64,000 nucleotides of DNA from assembly GCA_039707655.1 (NCBI GenBank), contig CM077676.1, forward strand, positions 381,676,114-381,740,113. Direction: 5' to 3'. The position numbers and the translations under genes were made by a program. How positions within the stretch are numbered: position 1 is the first letter of the stretch; every line of letters begins with the position of its first letter. The notes beneath the pieces are model-generated. The model saw nothing but the letters and a program-made list of their open reading frames with translations. It did not search any database and was not told the DNA's origin. Source of the DNA: Elymus sibiricus. Lineage: Eukaryota; Streptophyta; Magnoliopsida; Poales; Poaceae. Below, piece after piece: positions 1 through 12,375 of this stretch.

Positions 1-1945
1 CTGGGGCACCAATGTTGAGCACTACCTGCTCCACGGCAGTCCACAGGCCAAAGTACTCCTGAATCTCATGGCCTGACAGCTCCGGCCCTACGTCCAAGGC
101 CCAGGTGTGTTCTGTTACCGCTTGGAAGACCGTTCGTGAATTATTGGCATCATTGCTAACTTTGTCATAAAGTGCTGGTGCAACTTCTTGGATCCGTGAG
201 CCATCCAACCATCTGTCTTCCCAAAAACGGGTCGACGTGCCATCACCCACCGTCGCACGCGAGGCCGCATGGAAGAGTTGCATCGCCTCGTGTGGCACCG
301 GAATCTCAAAGTCCGACCACGAACGTTGTTGGTCTGTACGTTGAAGCCAAAGCCACCGCGCTTGAACAGCTATGTTTCGCCACCTGAGATTGGGGATGCC
401 CAGTCCACCTGCCCATTTCGGTGAGCAAACTTTCTCCCATGCTACCATGCACTGTCCTCCGTTTGCCTGGTCTTTAGCACACCAGAGGAAACCCTTGCAA
501 ATCTTTTCCATAGCCCTGATGGTCTTTTGTGGGATGTCCAAGGCTAGCATCACATGAACTGGAATCGCACATAACACGGACTGAACCAAGATCATCCGTC
601 CAGTCTTGGGCATAGACGAAGCTTTCCACTTTGGCAAGCAACCTGCAAGTTGGTCCACCAGTCCCTTGAGCTGGGCCGCAGTTTGTTTCCTGATGGTTAA
701 AGGGAGCCCGAGATACTAGCATGGGAACATGGCCATCGGGCATCCGAGAACTTGGCTGACCCTTGACATGATTTCATCACTGCACCGAATAGGAAGCGCA
801 ACGCTCTTCGTCAGGTTGACCCGCAAGCCAGACACGTCGCCATATAGCTGAAGGATTGTAGCTGAGACGTGGAAGTCCAGCTCTCTAGGTTTGATGAATA
901 GCATCACGTCATCAGCAAACATTGACAGTCTCTGCTTGCATCCCGTGCGCGCAAGTGGTACAAGTAACCCATGTCTTGCCGCGAAATCCACCATCTTGTG
1001 TAGCGGCTCCATGATGAGCAAGAATAGAAAAGGAGATAGTGGAGCTCCTTGGCGCATGCCTCTACGGATGAAGATCGGTCTTCCAGGGGACCCATTTACC
1101 ATGACTCGTGTAGATGAATTGGACATGAGGCCACAGATCCACGCAATCCACTTAGTACCAAAGCCCATTCTCGTAAGCACCTCGAGGAGGAAAGGCCATT
1201 GTACCGTATCAAAAGCCTTTGTAATGTCTAGCTTGAGCATCACCGCTTATTCCTTGAGGCCATGCAGACGACGTGCCGTACTTTGAACCAACATAAAGTT
1301 GTCATGGATAGATCTTCCCTTGATGAAAGCACATTGATGTGCTCCCACGAGCTTAGGCAGCTCAACAGCGAGCCTATTCGCCAAGACCTTGTCAAAGATT
1401 TTGATGCCTCCGTGCATGAGGCTCACGGGTCTAAAGTCTTTAACTTCCATCGCTCCAACAATCTTGGGTAGTAGAGAGATGATTGCCTTGTTGATCGCCG
1501 ACAGTCCACGCATATCACCCCGGTGGAATAGGTCGAAAGCACGCATGAGATCGTCCTTAATGATGTGCCAGCATGTGGCAAAAAACGGCCGGTGAACCCA
1601 TCGGGTCCTGGGGCTTTATCCGGGGGCATGTCTTTGATCACTTTCTCCACCTTCGTCTCCGTGAAAGGAGCCTCTAGCTGTGACATGTCAAGGGAAGGTA
1701 GCTCCAGCTTGTCAAGATCGGTGGTGTGTTCTCTTGGAGGGGCCACACCAAGAAGATTTTCATAGTAGGAGTCCACCATATTGGCTAGCTCATCCTGGCC
1801 CGTAGCGATGAAGTCGTCGTGCCGCAGCGGTGTGATCATGTTCCTACGCTGCCGGTGCCGCGCTTGCTGATGGAAGAAGCTGGTATTCACGTCCCCTTCC
1901 TTGAGCCAAAGCAGCCTCGATCGTTGCCTAGCAATGGTGCATTCG
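1..1945 (-). pseudogene. LINE ORF2, reverse transcriptase half
   Basis: This is the reverse transcriptase portion of the same LINE polyprotein. From right to left it reads WLKEGD and FFHQQARHRQ, then PPDKAPGPDGFTGRF (fingers), then KGRSIHDN, LDITKAFDTV (first catalytic Asp), MRQGAPLSPFLF, FADDVMLF (catalytic Asp pair), and post-RT sequence with a YLGLPL-type motif near 700 and FLW further on. Frame changes near 1250, 1430-1550 and 720 break the ORF. The remaining C-terminus and 3' tail lie left of base 1. Similarity to plant RIL-type LINEs is clear from the motif order. Confidence 0.85.
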
Positions 1946-4900
1946 TGTGACACCCTGGTTTTCGCTCCTCGATTTTTCCTTTGTGGGATTTGACTCCCGT
2001 CTTTTTTTCGGTGTTATTGGATTTTCTCTCGCTCTTGGGTATATGAAGATGGTCAATTAGCCTTGCCTTTCCTATCCAACCAGAGATTCTCTCCAGTCCA
2101 ACCTTACCACCCAAGTTATATTCTCAGGATTTTGCCACCGAAACCCTACTTTCCGAGGTACCGGAAGGGAAACCCTAATTCCTTCCGTTACAAAGGAACC
2201 CTAATTTTCTTTGATCTGTTGCCTCCCAAACTTTTCCCAGTGATCTTCCCACATCTATAAACCCTGGATATGCAAAAATATTGCCAAGTCATTTGCAATA
2301 TTTTTCATTTAAAATTAATTCCTTTTTCTGCCAGTTAAAGGAATTAAATCCAGGAAAATATCTATTCAACTCCAAAGTTCATGAAAACTTGTGGAGATAT
2401 TCTTTGTGACCATATTGAGCTCTCATAAAAATATTGGCCATAATAAAATAAGGGAAATTGCATTTTCGTATTTAAAGCCAATATTGCAATTTGGGCACTT
2501 TTCAAAGGAAGTACCATTTTGGCAGCCAGGAAAAATCCCAAATAATTGGTGGAGCTTCTCCTATCCATATCTTCAACATATCCATCAAGAATCCAAGTTC
2601 CACAGTTCAAAGTTTGAGAGCATCATCCAATTCTTGTTTCTGGACCTATTTTGAGGTTGTGAAGCAACTATATTTTATATTGCTTAAAAATCCTTGAAAT
2701 TAATCCAGGACCTCACATGTATGCATGCCAAATTTTACATCATTTTTCCAAGCCAATTTCTCCCAATAATTCAATCTAGATTCTGTCCAGCAGGAAGCAC
2801 TGTGAAGGAAGCACCATTTAGGAATGTCCAAATGGTATGAAATTTTATCAGTGCCTCCATGCTTCCAAATCATCACCCTACACAAAAATTAAGCTCATTC
2901 CATTGAACCATTTGAGCGCAGCATCAAAATCTAACTTCTGGACCAGATTTTGCATTGTGAAGGAAGTGTATGCAAACTAGGTCCAAATGACTTCAAATTT
3001 TGCCAGCACCTACATATTTCTATCACATTTCATTGTGACAAAGAACCAGCTCCATGCCTCATGCCATTTCTCTAGAAAAGTCCATTCAAGTTTCATGTCA
3101 GAACATGTTCTTGCAAATATCTCTCACCTCAGGGCCACCCAGCTAGTTCCAGCTACTTCTTCCATCCATTTGAGCAGTGACTACCGCGTTTGACAAGGCT
3201 TGACAGGCAGTCGCGGGCCAGAGCACACAGACCGCGTGGTGACCGCGTGGGCAGCCTGCAAAGACAGTGCACCGCGTGCCCACCGCGTCGGGCAGGCCAG
3301 CTCAGGCCGCCGCGGAGTGTCCCCTTGTGCCGACTACCTTCCCCGCCGTCCACCTGCCCTTCCCCGGTCATTTTCCCCTTTGTTTGCTTACTCGCCGCGC
3401 CAGGACAAACACCGCCGTACCGCCACTGTGCGTACGCGGTCGTCGCCGTATGCAGCCGCGCCCGAGGGTTCCAGAAGCACCAGCTAGCTCCCCTGCTCGC
3501 CCGTGCCACTCCCCGACGCCAGCAAACCGCCAGCCACGCGGTCCTCGAGCTCCAGGACGCCGGCCAGCTCATGGCCGTGGCCGAGCTTATCCGATTGCCT
3601 CGGTCGGCTAGAAATAGCCGCGGCCCGGGCTCCTCCAGCACTCACAGCTCCTCCCTTCCCCTCCCAGCTCCCTCCTGATGAACCACTGGAGCCCCCGTGC
3701 CCGTATTGCTCTACCACGACCGCCGTGGCCGCCGCCGCTCTCCTCTTAAATTCTTGCGCCTCCGACCTTCCCCGCCTCCACCGAGACCATCACTGGAGTC
3801 TCCTCTCACCGTGGACCGCGCCCACACCCTCGCCTAGCCCCAGCACCCACTGGAACCCCGCCATTGCCCGCGGCCGCCGCCCTCGACCATGGTTTGCCGC
3901 CACGCCACCGGCCCTCCCCGAGCTCCGCGCAGCCCACCTCCGGATGTGGCCTACTCCGGCGAGCCCTCCCAACCCCTCTCCCACTTCAGAGGACCATCAG
4001 GTCGCCGGGACACCACCGGAGCCGAGCTCCCTGTCGCGGCCGTCGGGAAGGGAGGAGGAGGAAAAAAAAGAAGGCGGGAGGAGAGAGATGGACCCGACAG
4101 GTGGGCCCCGACCCCACCTGTCGGCGGGAGAAGGCCGGCTAGCTGGATTAAGTGGAGACGCCCTGCCCACATTTTATTTTTCCCGAGTGCGCGACCGGCC
4201 GTGCTGTCAGGGACCCGGTTGTGAATATTTGTTTTACAGATTGGTCCCTGGCAGGAAAAGCATTATATCTTTTCAACCGTAACTCCAAATCAGGTGGATC
4301 CAAAGCCCATTTTCTCAGTTCATCGAGCCCGTTCCGATGATATCACTTTCACCATGTTGACATATTCTGAAAATACCCATTTTGCCCCTGCCCTATATTC
4401 AGTCCTTCAAGAGAGAATCCTTTCCGGCAAATTTTTCCGTGAGATGATCGCACTTGTTCCCGGAGTATTCCTTCACCCCAGGCAAGCCGACCATCTGATA
4501 TATGCCCTAAAGCATTGCTTCTATGTTATTCTTGCGTGTTTAATTAATGAATATGCTTATGCTCGTGCGCATAGTAGTAAACTGTATGTGATTCGGATGA
4601 ACCCTTGCTTGCCTTTCTTTGGTAACGGCACCACGCCTGTGTTCTGGGCTGCTTTCGGCTGTCCGGGGTGGATGCCAACTTTAAATTTCTCTTTTCAACA
4701 ACTGTCCCGTGTTCTGAGCTGCTTTTCGGCCGTCTCGGGCAGCTGTTGGATTTCTTTTTGTAGCGGTGACCCTATGCTCTGAGCTATTCTTCGGCCGTCT
4801 TAGGGAACTGTTACATTCTTCTTATCAACACCGTCTCATGCTCTGAGCTACTTTTCAGCCGTCTTGAGCCGGGGTTGAGTAGTTCCAGTGATGTCCCAGA

Positions 4901-6375
4901 CCTGAGTTGTAAAGACCGTTCTGGTGACTGCTGGTTTATTTGCCGATTTCATGCAAGGGTTCGGATGAACGTAACTTACAGCTAGAACTTGTAAAGTGAT
5001 AAACTTGTCATTTAAACATCGTTTCATTAATGACTCATTGTGATACTATATGGAGATAGGTTGTTATATTTCCATAGCTGTTACATCATGCATTATTACT
5101 GTTATTGCAATGATAAAGAATGTGAATTAATAATGACAACCTCCTCTGTCGGCGGGATCGAGTCATAGTGCCACCGAACTGAGCTCATCAGTGCAGCCAC
5201 ATTTACCTTTATGGGGAGGCCCTAGCTTGGTCTATTGTCTGGCCCCTTATCGGTACCACCAAAGAGGGGGGATTATGTGTGCGTGCTACCCTGGCCCGGT
5301 AGGCGGCGATAATCCTGTGAGCCCAGTTTAGTTTTATGTGCACAGGTCCCCGTTTGGGACAGTTTTGTTTGGCCATGACGGTGGCAGGTGTCAGGAGTGA
5401 CACAGGGGCCACCCAGGACTTGACCCGGAAGGGGTATGGTTGTCGGTGGGGCAGTAAGAGTGCCGGGCAGTAGACAAGTTTTGTTGGAGCAACACCGGTC
5501 CACCCGAATGGGAGCATGTACTGATGTACGAGGCCAGGAGCTCCATGGTGTGGGTAAAGTGCGCAACCTCTGCAGAGTGTAAATCTATTTGAATAGCCGC
5601 GTCCTCGGTCATGGGACACAGTTCGTATTAGGTCACACTATTTGGTCTGTGTCGAGTCTGGAGGAGTTAACCGAGTGATTGCTAAGAGCAAACCAGATAA
5701 GGTAAGCTTTGTCAGTGCAGATGCATGGACATCGGATGATGTCAGGGATATGAATATTAGCCGTGCGATGGCTATGAGATGAGTGGTCGGATGACCGCCA
5801 GAGTTAGATTGGATTTGGGTATGGTTTGGATTGGATCATGAGAATATTCGGAGTGTGGACTATTTACTTGATATGCTTTACTTTACTGCAGTAGTTATCA
5901 TACTGGATAATCCTGTTATGACATGATAATTAATATTGCTAGATAGGTAGGCCATGCCATGATAATTAATGTTGCTTTAATAACAAGTGCATGCTTGAAT
6001 GCCATGGATTGCTTTGCTTGGTGTATATGTTGGTTTGGTTTGCTTGCGAGTACATTCAAAAGTACTCAGCGGCCTTCAATGTGGCCAGGTTCACCTAAGG
6101 ATCCGACGTCCACTAGCGAGGAGCCGGAGTGTTCGCGGGCTAGAAGAGTAACCCAGTCAGATCCCTGTGGATTGGAGCCGCACTAAGACCATGCAGCCTT
6201 AGATAGAGCTTCTCTGCTGCCATCACCCTTGTAAAATATCATGTAAGACTTATATCCTTTAATACAAATGCCTGTGTTCATGATACTTGTTGTAAAAGCG
6301 CATGCCAGAGTGATTTCCTGGGCTAGCGTGTGCAGCAACCGTCTGGCTACAGTGATATTCAGGCGGGGCGCCATA
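1946..6375. mobile_element. Solo-LTR-like insertion (4.43 kb) in the LINE
   Basis: The insert is flanked by perfect 5-bp direct repeats, attcg, at 1941-1945 and 6376-6380. Removing the insert and one repeat rejoins the LINE reading frame. It starts TGTGACACCC and ends GGGCGCCATA. The end is what GGGTGTCACA becomes after three transitions, so I infer decayed LTR-type inverted termini. No gag or pol is visible. ORFs in its GC-rich block (about 3190-4230) have no recognisable domain. The best reading is a solo LTR of a large gypsy-type family, but a non-autonomous LTR element is also possible. An internal minisatellite is listed separately. Confidence 0.65.
4621..4877. repeat. Degenerate minisatellite, about 4 copies of a 60-70-bp unit
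   Basis: Four imperfect copies carry the core TGCTCTGAGCTNCTTTTCGG followed by CCGTCT. They start near 4621, 4690, 4756 and 4820. They lie inside the solo-LTR-like insertion. Confidence 0.7.
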
Positions 6376-6380
6376 ATTCG

Positions 6381-7444
6381 AGCGAACAAAGACCTAGCAG
6401 TTTCATCTTCAGGAGTCTCCGCAACTCGCCCTCTTGCTGAGACAACGCACGCTGTCCATTGCGCCATCCAGCCGCGCAATGACCTCGAGGGTGATCGCAA
6501 CCTGGAGCTTGACGTTACCGATCCAACGGTCACTCCATTTCTTCAGACTCTTTGCCATGGCTCTCAGCTTCTTGTCGAGTACTACATAAGGGTTTCCTTC
6601 GCTCGGAACCGAGCCCCACGCGCACTCCACTGTGTCCAGGAAGCCCGTTGCCTTGGTCCAAAAAGGTTCGAATTTGAACCTGCGCCCCATGTGTAAATCC
6701 ACGTTTAAGTCAAGCAAGAGGGGGCAATGATCCGAAATGGCAGATCCCAGGGCGGTTAGGAGGGTGCAGCTCCTCCCACGATACGGAGCAAAACACATGG
6801 TCGATCTTTTCCATGGTTGGCCGGGCCCTCTCGTTCGACCAAGTATATCGGCGTCCGTTGAGGTACAGCTCTTAGAGGTCAAGCGAGTTCAGCAGCGTTC
6901 GAAATCTGGCCATTATACGCCTGTTTATTCGGTCGTTGTTTTTATCCTTCGGGTTAACCAAAAGGTTGAAGTCCCCGGCAACTAACCAGGGCCCGACATG
7001 GAGGTCCCTGATTTCCTCCAACTCCCGCAAGAACGCCAACTTTTCACTATCCAACTGCGGGCCGTAAACGCCCGTCATCAACCATTGTTGATCCTCGAGG
7101 GTTTTCACCAAGGCCGTGAGCGTGTTCTCCGTGTAATGGGGGTTGGATACCTGGACTACTGAGGCATCCCATGCTAGCAGAATACCACCGCGCGTACCGA
7201 CCGCGGGCAAGTAAAAGAAGTTCCCGAATGCATTTCCAAGGCAATGCCTCACAATTTCCAGAGTTACATGTTCCATCTTCGTCTCCTGGAGACAGACTAC
7301 GCTTGGTTTGGCTGCCAAGATGACCTGGAAGATCACGTTTCTACGAGCCGGGGAGTTCAATCCACGTACATTCCATACTATCGTTTTGAAAGGATGATCA
7401 CTCATTTTGGGAGCCCACCGTTGAGTCCACCAGGGAGGGAGCAC
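6381..7444 (-). pseudogene. LINE ORF2, endonuclease half
   Basis: This is the N-terminal part of the LINE polyprotein, an APE-like endonuclease that nicks target DNA. The segment 6872-7444 shows WNVRGLN, then CLQETK, then WLVAGDFNLL, the expected endonuclease motifs in the expected order. The frame shifts near 6880 and continues to about 6381, including HCPLLLDL, which corresponds to the conserved SDH(C/R)P segment near the end of the domain. The linker after it stops abruptly at 6380, where the LTR-type insertion begins on this strand. The frame is picked up again at 1945, where TIARQRSRLLWLKEGD is read. Frameshifts show that it is not functional. Confidence 0.8.
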
Positions 7445-7446
7445 CG

Positions 7447-10197
7447 CTAGTGGCAGTCTTCCACCACGCCATCACCAGACGCAAGCGGCAAGACTGACGC
7501 ATCCCACCCAAATAGGGCTAGAATGGCCCTAATGTGGGTATCCTCCAGAGGCTGATCAAAGAGTCTCACGTAAGCTAGCAGCGCCTCATCGCTAATTTGC
7601 TCTCCCTCGTTGGCCAAGCATAGTTTCTTGATCAGCACACCTTGTTGCTTGGAGGCAGCCGATCCGCGCCCAACGCCTCAGGCGATTCGCACATTCCGCC
7701 TTGGGTTAGACACTGGTTGTCTTTTGGTGCGGGGCCGTCGTTTAGCTGCCATAGTTTCTCTGCCTGGCATCCGGGAAAGAACAGGAGAAATGGCCTTTGC
7801 AAGATCGCAGCATAGTACGTCGAGCCCATTGCATGGCGTGCATGGCCTCTCCCCAGTCACTGCTGGCCTGGTGGCGGCCGGAGAGTGGTCCAACAGGCTG
7901 GTCAGAAACAGCTCATTGCTATTGCTGGGGTGCCTTGGTGGTGGGGTCATCAACTCGGCGTCCAACATGCTGGACAGATTGCATGCAGAATCTCCCTCGG
8001 TTGCCAAATCGATGGGTGAGCAGACCGAGGGCAGCCGGTCCTGGGAAAGCACATGCCCACTCATGTCCTGGTCCGGTCGAAAGAGCTCGTCCACGCCAAT
8101 AGGGATTGGCAGCTCTATGGACCCCACCACTAATCTGCTAGGGCTGCATGCGTCGTCCACCTGCCCATGGCTCGAACATAGGATCCGCCCCGGCTGATCC
8201 CGAGACTGGCTGTCGGGTGCCAGGATGCACACCTAACTCTGGTTGGGCGCGATCCACGCTGGGAGCGCCACCGACAGAGGGGACCCGCAGACGCTCCTGT
8301 CGCTGGCCGCCTGCATGGAATGGTCATCCATTCCGCAACACGACGCGCATCTCTCCACTGGTAGGGGCTCCACATGTCCATCCCCATCCTTCTCTGCACC
8401 CCTCTCGGTTAAAACTGATTCCTTGCTGCAAAAGCGTTTATCCTGACCAGTTTGGGCATCCGCAGGGATAGCCTTGTCAGCCTGCCCGAGACAGCTAGAA
8501 AGGACCGCCCGGCCGTTAGCGGCCACCGGCCGGTCACGCAAGGTGGTTTGAATCATCGCCCTCCGCCGCGGCGGCGTTGGCGCCGGGGCAGCTGAGGAGG
8601 CAACCGAACCACCAGAACCTGCAGGCATGTCCTCCACGCCTCGCTCCTGCCGGCGACCCACAGTCCTCATGCCGCCTCCGTCCCGGCGGTCCGCGTCCTC
8701 GTCCTTCGGAGGAGAGGGCGGCGAGGGGAGGGAGCGGTGGCGGCGGCTGGTCTCCATCCTGTGGCTCGTCATCCCGGATAGGCGGGGCCAAAACCTTGAT
8801 GTCGATCGGATACCGGAGTGCACACGGCATTCTAGAGGCGCGTCCATGGCGGCCGTCACACTGCTCCTCGATGAACATACGGTGGCGAGCTGGGATCTTA
8901 GACGAATCCATCGTTCGCAACCAGACCATGAAGCCAGACATGTCAAACCTGTTCGCCGTGCGCGCCGCCACGCTCTCCATGAAGCCAAGGCCCCGCAGAA
9001 CCACCTCGGCCGTGTGCTTGGTCCAGGCATGCCCGACACCCCGGTGAGCTTGAGGGCACAAGAAAGGGCAAGTGTGCAACAGTAGCCTGCCCCTGTCTGC
9101 GCCATGGATGAATTGACAGCTCGAACCTGGGCGAGGCAGCGCGTCCACGATCCACCATCAACTGCCAAATAATCGGGTGCTCGCAAATGATAAGAAAGTC
9201 CTCTGGGTGAAACGCACGGATCGACATGTCATTGGGGCCGATTCCAAACTCAGCGTGCAGCGCCTCCGCGGCCGAAGTTAGATCAACCGCTGGTCGAGTA
9301 CCTATGATGGTGACCACGATCGCGCGCGCCAGGTCAGCCTCCATCTTTCCAAGCTCGTCGGAAGCCTCCAGGAAGCAGCACTCAGGCTCATCCAGCAAAT
9401 CCACGCGCGGGCACGCCGGCGCGCGCAACTGAGATTCCGCGGCCGGCCCCGAAAAGGGCACTGAGAAACCTGGGCCAGGGACACTGCCCACAGATTCTCC
9501 ACGCACAACCTGAGACTAGGGGCGAACAATCCTGACCACGCCCGGGGGAGGGGGGCCTGGCCTGGCGGCAACTGGACGGGGGGCAGGCGGGGAAAGCCAC
9601 CATCTTGGGCATGATACGACGGATGGGGCGGTTGGGGGAGCCAGCCCGGTGGCGAAGGGCAGGCGGCAGGCGAGCTTGGCGATCCCGGGGCGAGGTGCTC
9701 CAGGGCCTGGTGCATCCCTGAGCGATGTGCCCTTCCCCCTTGCAGCGAACGCAGACAGTCGGCCTTGTGCAGTCCGCAGAGATGTGACGCTCATCGCCAC
9801 AGTTGTAGCAGCACCCGTGCAGGCAGGCAAGGATGCGCGTCCACGGTGGCCTGGAGGTGGGGAGCGTCGGCGAGGATCCAGGGCTGGTGGAGAAGGGGGG
9901 ACCTTGGGCGACGCGAGGTCCTGGTCTGCGAGCCGGCTTCCGCCTCGGCCGTGGCCACAGGAGTTGCGCGGCCGCCATCCGAGCCACCCTGGACGATGGG
10001 GTCGTGGGCCGTGCCGACCACATCCGGGACGACGACGATGGAGCAGATCGGTGGTCGGGGAGGGGGGACAGCGAGCCACCCGAGGAGGAGGAGCCCGAGA
10101 GAGAGACGCGCGAGGCCAAGGGCGGCACGCGCAAGAGAGACGGGCGGCGGGACGGTGGCCGGCGGGAGGAGGGGGCCGCCGGGGCCGGAGTGGCCAC
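7447..10197 (-). pseudogene. LINE ORF1 (nucleic-acid-binding, CCHC, DUF4283-like), frameshifted
   Basis: This is the ORF1-type protein of the LINE, which in this family binds the element RNA and forms the retrotransposition particle. Reading starts at an ATG at 10197 on the minus strand with a Pro/Ser/Arg-rich segment. Two CCHC zinc knuckles follow near 9720-9800 (cores CYNCGDERHISADC and CVRCKGEGHIAQGC). Next comes a DUF4283-like region at about 8940-9400, recognisable by a stretch containing EDFLIIC. The protein continues in shifted frames to a C-terminal tail ending VEDCH at 7447. At least three frame changes are needed, so it is a pseudogene. The stop lies immediately before the first ATG of ORF2, the usual two-ORF arrangement. 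Confidence 0.75.
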
Positions 10198-10377
10198 CGG
10201 CGCTAGGGGAGGGTCGGAGCGCTAGGGGATGGTAGGAGCGCTAGGTGCACGTCAGAGACACACGCGTGCCGTGGATATCAATCTATTTATCTTCAAAGTT
10301 TTCGATCCACACCTTTCTTTCTTTCTCTTTTACGCATTGACTTACCCTTTTGTTACCTATTATATACACTGGTAGTA

Positions 10378-10451
10378 CTCCCTATGTAAAGAAATATAAC
10401 AGCGTTTAGATCACTACTTTAGTGATCTCTTATATTTCTTTATGGATGGAG
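10378..10451. mobile_element. Stowaway-type MITE (74 bp)
   Basis: It starts CTCCCTATGTAAAG and ends with the near-complement CTTTATGGATGGAG. It is flanked by TA on both sides (10376-10377 and 10452-10453), the Stowaway/mariner target duplication. The middle is an imperfect hairpin around GATCACTACTTTAGTGATC. Confidence 0.85.
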
Positions 10452-10695
10452 TACTTCTTGATGCTCTGTTCTACAGATAAATCGTGCACCCGTATGCAGC
10501 GCTAGCCTCTGAACATGAGTGTTTCTATGCAAAAAAAATAAGTGTGCAGTGTACTGTGCTTGGTGAGCTAGTCAGGTAGCTCCTGAATTTACTGACCTGG
10601 CATAAGACTTTGCAATGCGACTGCTGCCATGTGTTGTCCCGTGACAGAAGAATTCACTGAAATTTGTACCTTGTACGCCGGTGATGTTTGCATCA

Positions 10696-12082
10696 TCATT
10701 CTGCATGGTTCTTTCTAAACTCCTTCTTTTCTTGCTTCTCTTGCGCCTTCTTCTCAGCCAACTCCTCCTTTGCCTCCAATGTCTTGGCCACCATCAACTC
10801 ATTTGATTGCACCATGGCATCAATCTTGTCCCGCAAGCTCTATGCCTTCGATTCCCTCTTGATCTTGTCCTTGGCCTTCTTGTTTCCATCGGGCTTGTTT
10901 GAGTTTCTTGGGCCATCATCGTCTTCATCATCATCCATGTTGGTGAGTGAACCTCTCTTCGGTGGGGATTCTTTCTCAATCAACTTCCACTTCTCGCTCT
11001 CTTGAAGCAATTGCCAACAATGCTCTAGTTGAAATGTCTTGCCATTGGAAGCTTCCATGTCCTTGTACCTTTCTTGCGCAATTTTGTCCTACAAAATGAA
11101 AACAATGTCAAATTATGCAACCACTCCAACGGCTACAAATGATTTGCACAACTTGGGATGTGAGAACAAACTCACATAATCGGATTCAACGGTACCACTT
11201 GGAGGTGCATTGCGGACTTGCTCCAAGCAAGCAGCCCAACGGCTACAAATCGGCTTGATCACGTCCCAACGACCTTGGAGTGACCGAAAGGTGCGTGGCG
11301 TCCTATTAGGAATACCGCTTGGCGGTTTCGTCGGTGCCGGTGCACGCATCAAGAGACACCGATTCCCAAGCCTTGATCAAGACTTGATCTTCCAATTGTG
11401 TGTAGTTCTTCGATCTCGCGCGCGCTTTTGCTTGCGTTTGGTCAAACACCCCCTCCTCAACCTCCTCCACCTCATCTTCTTCCTCACCGTGACCGTGCAC
11501 GCCACCATCCATCTCATTGTAACCGTAATCACCGATCGGGGCTTGATCGATGTCGACGGTGTTGTCGTCCAACATGTGCACAAACTCGGCAGTCGCATCA
11601 TTCAAACCGGTGCTACAATTTCGCTCAACAAGTCACGAACAATCGCAATGGCGAAAAGTGAAGCAACTAGAAGAAATCGAAGTATCATACCTTGCGCCCA
11701 TTTCGCCGAACACCTCGGGGGCGGCGGCAGCAGCGTCATCGGCGGGCATCCTTGGGGTAGCTCTTGCTGGGGCAATCGGAGGAGGTGTTGGTGGGGTAGC
11801 TCTTGCGGGGGCCTTCTTGTGTTTCACACCCGAAACCTTGCCCTTCTTCACCGGCGGGGGACGGACCGGTTTTGCAGCGGTGGCGGCGGCGGGCGCGCGT
11901 GCCTTCTCGGCGGGGGCTGCGGGAGCGCCGCCCTGGACGACGACGTTGCCCTGCTGCATGCGGGGTTGTGTGGTGGAGCCTTGAACGGCGACGGGCACGA
12001 CATGGCCGGCGACGAGATCTGCCGGAGGAGATGGCACGTGGATGACATCCACGGTGACGGGCAACGGCTGGGAGGCTTCCAT
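10696..12082 (-). pseudogene. MYB/SANT-like, NAM-associated-domain protein (PIF/Harbinger ORF1 type), broken
   Basis: A three-exon minus-strand gene. Exon 1 (12082 to about 11698) encodes a Pro/Ala-rich start and ends at a GT donor. Exon 2 (about 11617 to 11177) encodes an acidic stretch and then RSKNYTQLEDQVLIKAWESV, the SANT/MYB-like trihelix start seen in PIF/Harbinger ORF1-type and 'GST T3-like' plant proteins. It also carries RTPRTFRSLQGRWDVIKP and WAACLEQV. Exon 3 (about 11085 to 10696) encodes DKIAQERYKDM and the NAM-associated-type helix rich in Lys/Glu, ending at TGA at 10696-10698. A frameshift within exon 2 (about 11300-11360) and another near 10840 disable it. I see no Harbinger transposase (ORF2) nearby. 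It may be a domesticated-type gene relic or a piece of a transposon. Confidence 0.7.
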
Positions 12083-12263
12083 GGTGATGATAGAAGGCCG
12101 AGGAAGGTGGTCCGGAGCAGGCGGAGGGGGATCAATGGCGGCGAAGGGAAGGGGAAGCAGGAACTGCTGCGCGGAAATGTCCCTCCCGCCAAATCTCGCT
12201 GCCGATAGGGGTCAAGCTCGGGTCGGCCTCCCACCCCGTGTATCTAAAGGTTGAGGGCGAAGA

Positions 12264-12375
12264 TTTGTCGTGCCCCGCAAATTTGTTTATAGGTCACGGT
12301 CCGATACGGTGTTTGTTCGGGCCACTTTTTCTCGAAAAACCGTTAACCGGCGGTTATTTTGCGGGGCCACAAATT
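12264..12375. repeat. Imperfect inverted repeat upstream of the SANT-like pseudogene
   Basis: The segment GTGCCCCGCAAA near 12270 is roughly complemented by TTTTGCGGGGCCACAAA near 12356-12372. The pair encloses about 80 bp. No target duplication is visible, so I do not call it a MITE. It sits just 5' of the pseudogene's leader. Confidence 0.4.

Larger units (their letters stand above)
1..10250 (-). mobile_element. LINE (non-LTR retrotransposon), 3' end beyond window, split by an LTR insertion
   Basis: A minus-strand LINE reads leftwards from about 10250 and runs off the left edge. In order it holds ORF1 with zinc knuckles, an apurinic-type endonuclease domain and a reverse transcriptase with the FADD catalytic motif. 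Several frameshifts and stops make it inactive. It is interrupted at 1946-6375 by an LTR-type insertion, and the ORF2 frame resumes on both sides of that insert. The 5' end is approximate, because I see no clear target duplication without the 3' end. The order EN then RT and the ORF1 type match the plant L1/RIL lineage. Confidence 0.85.

Noticed and set aside
3190..4282. Long overlapping ORFs on both strands (up to 259 codons)
   Set aside because: They lie in the GC-rich part of the solo-LTR-like insertion, have low-complexity Pro/Arg/Ala composition in all frames and show no domain.
12264..12375. MITE call for the inverted repeat
   Set aside because: The arms are imperfect and no target duplication is visible, so it is listed only as a repeat.
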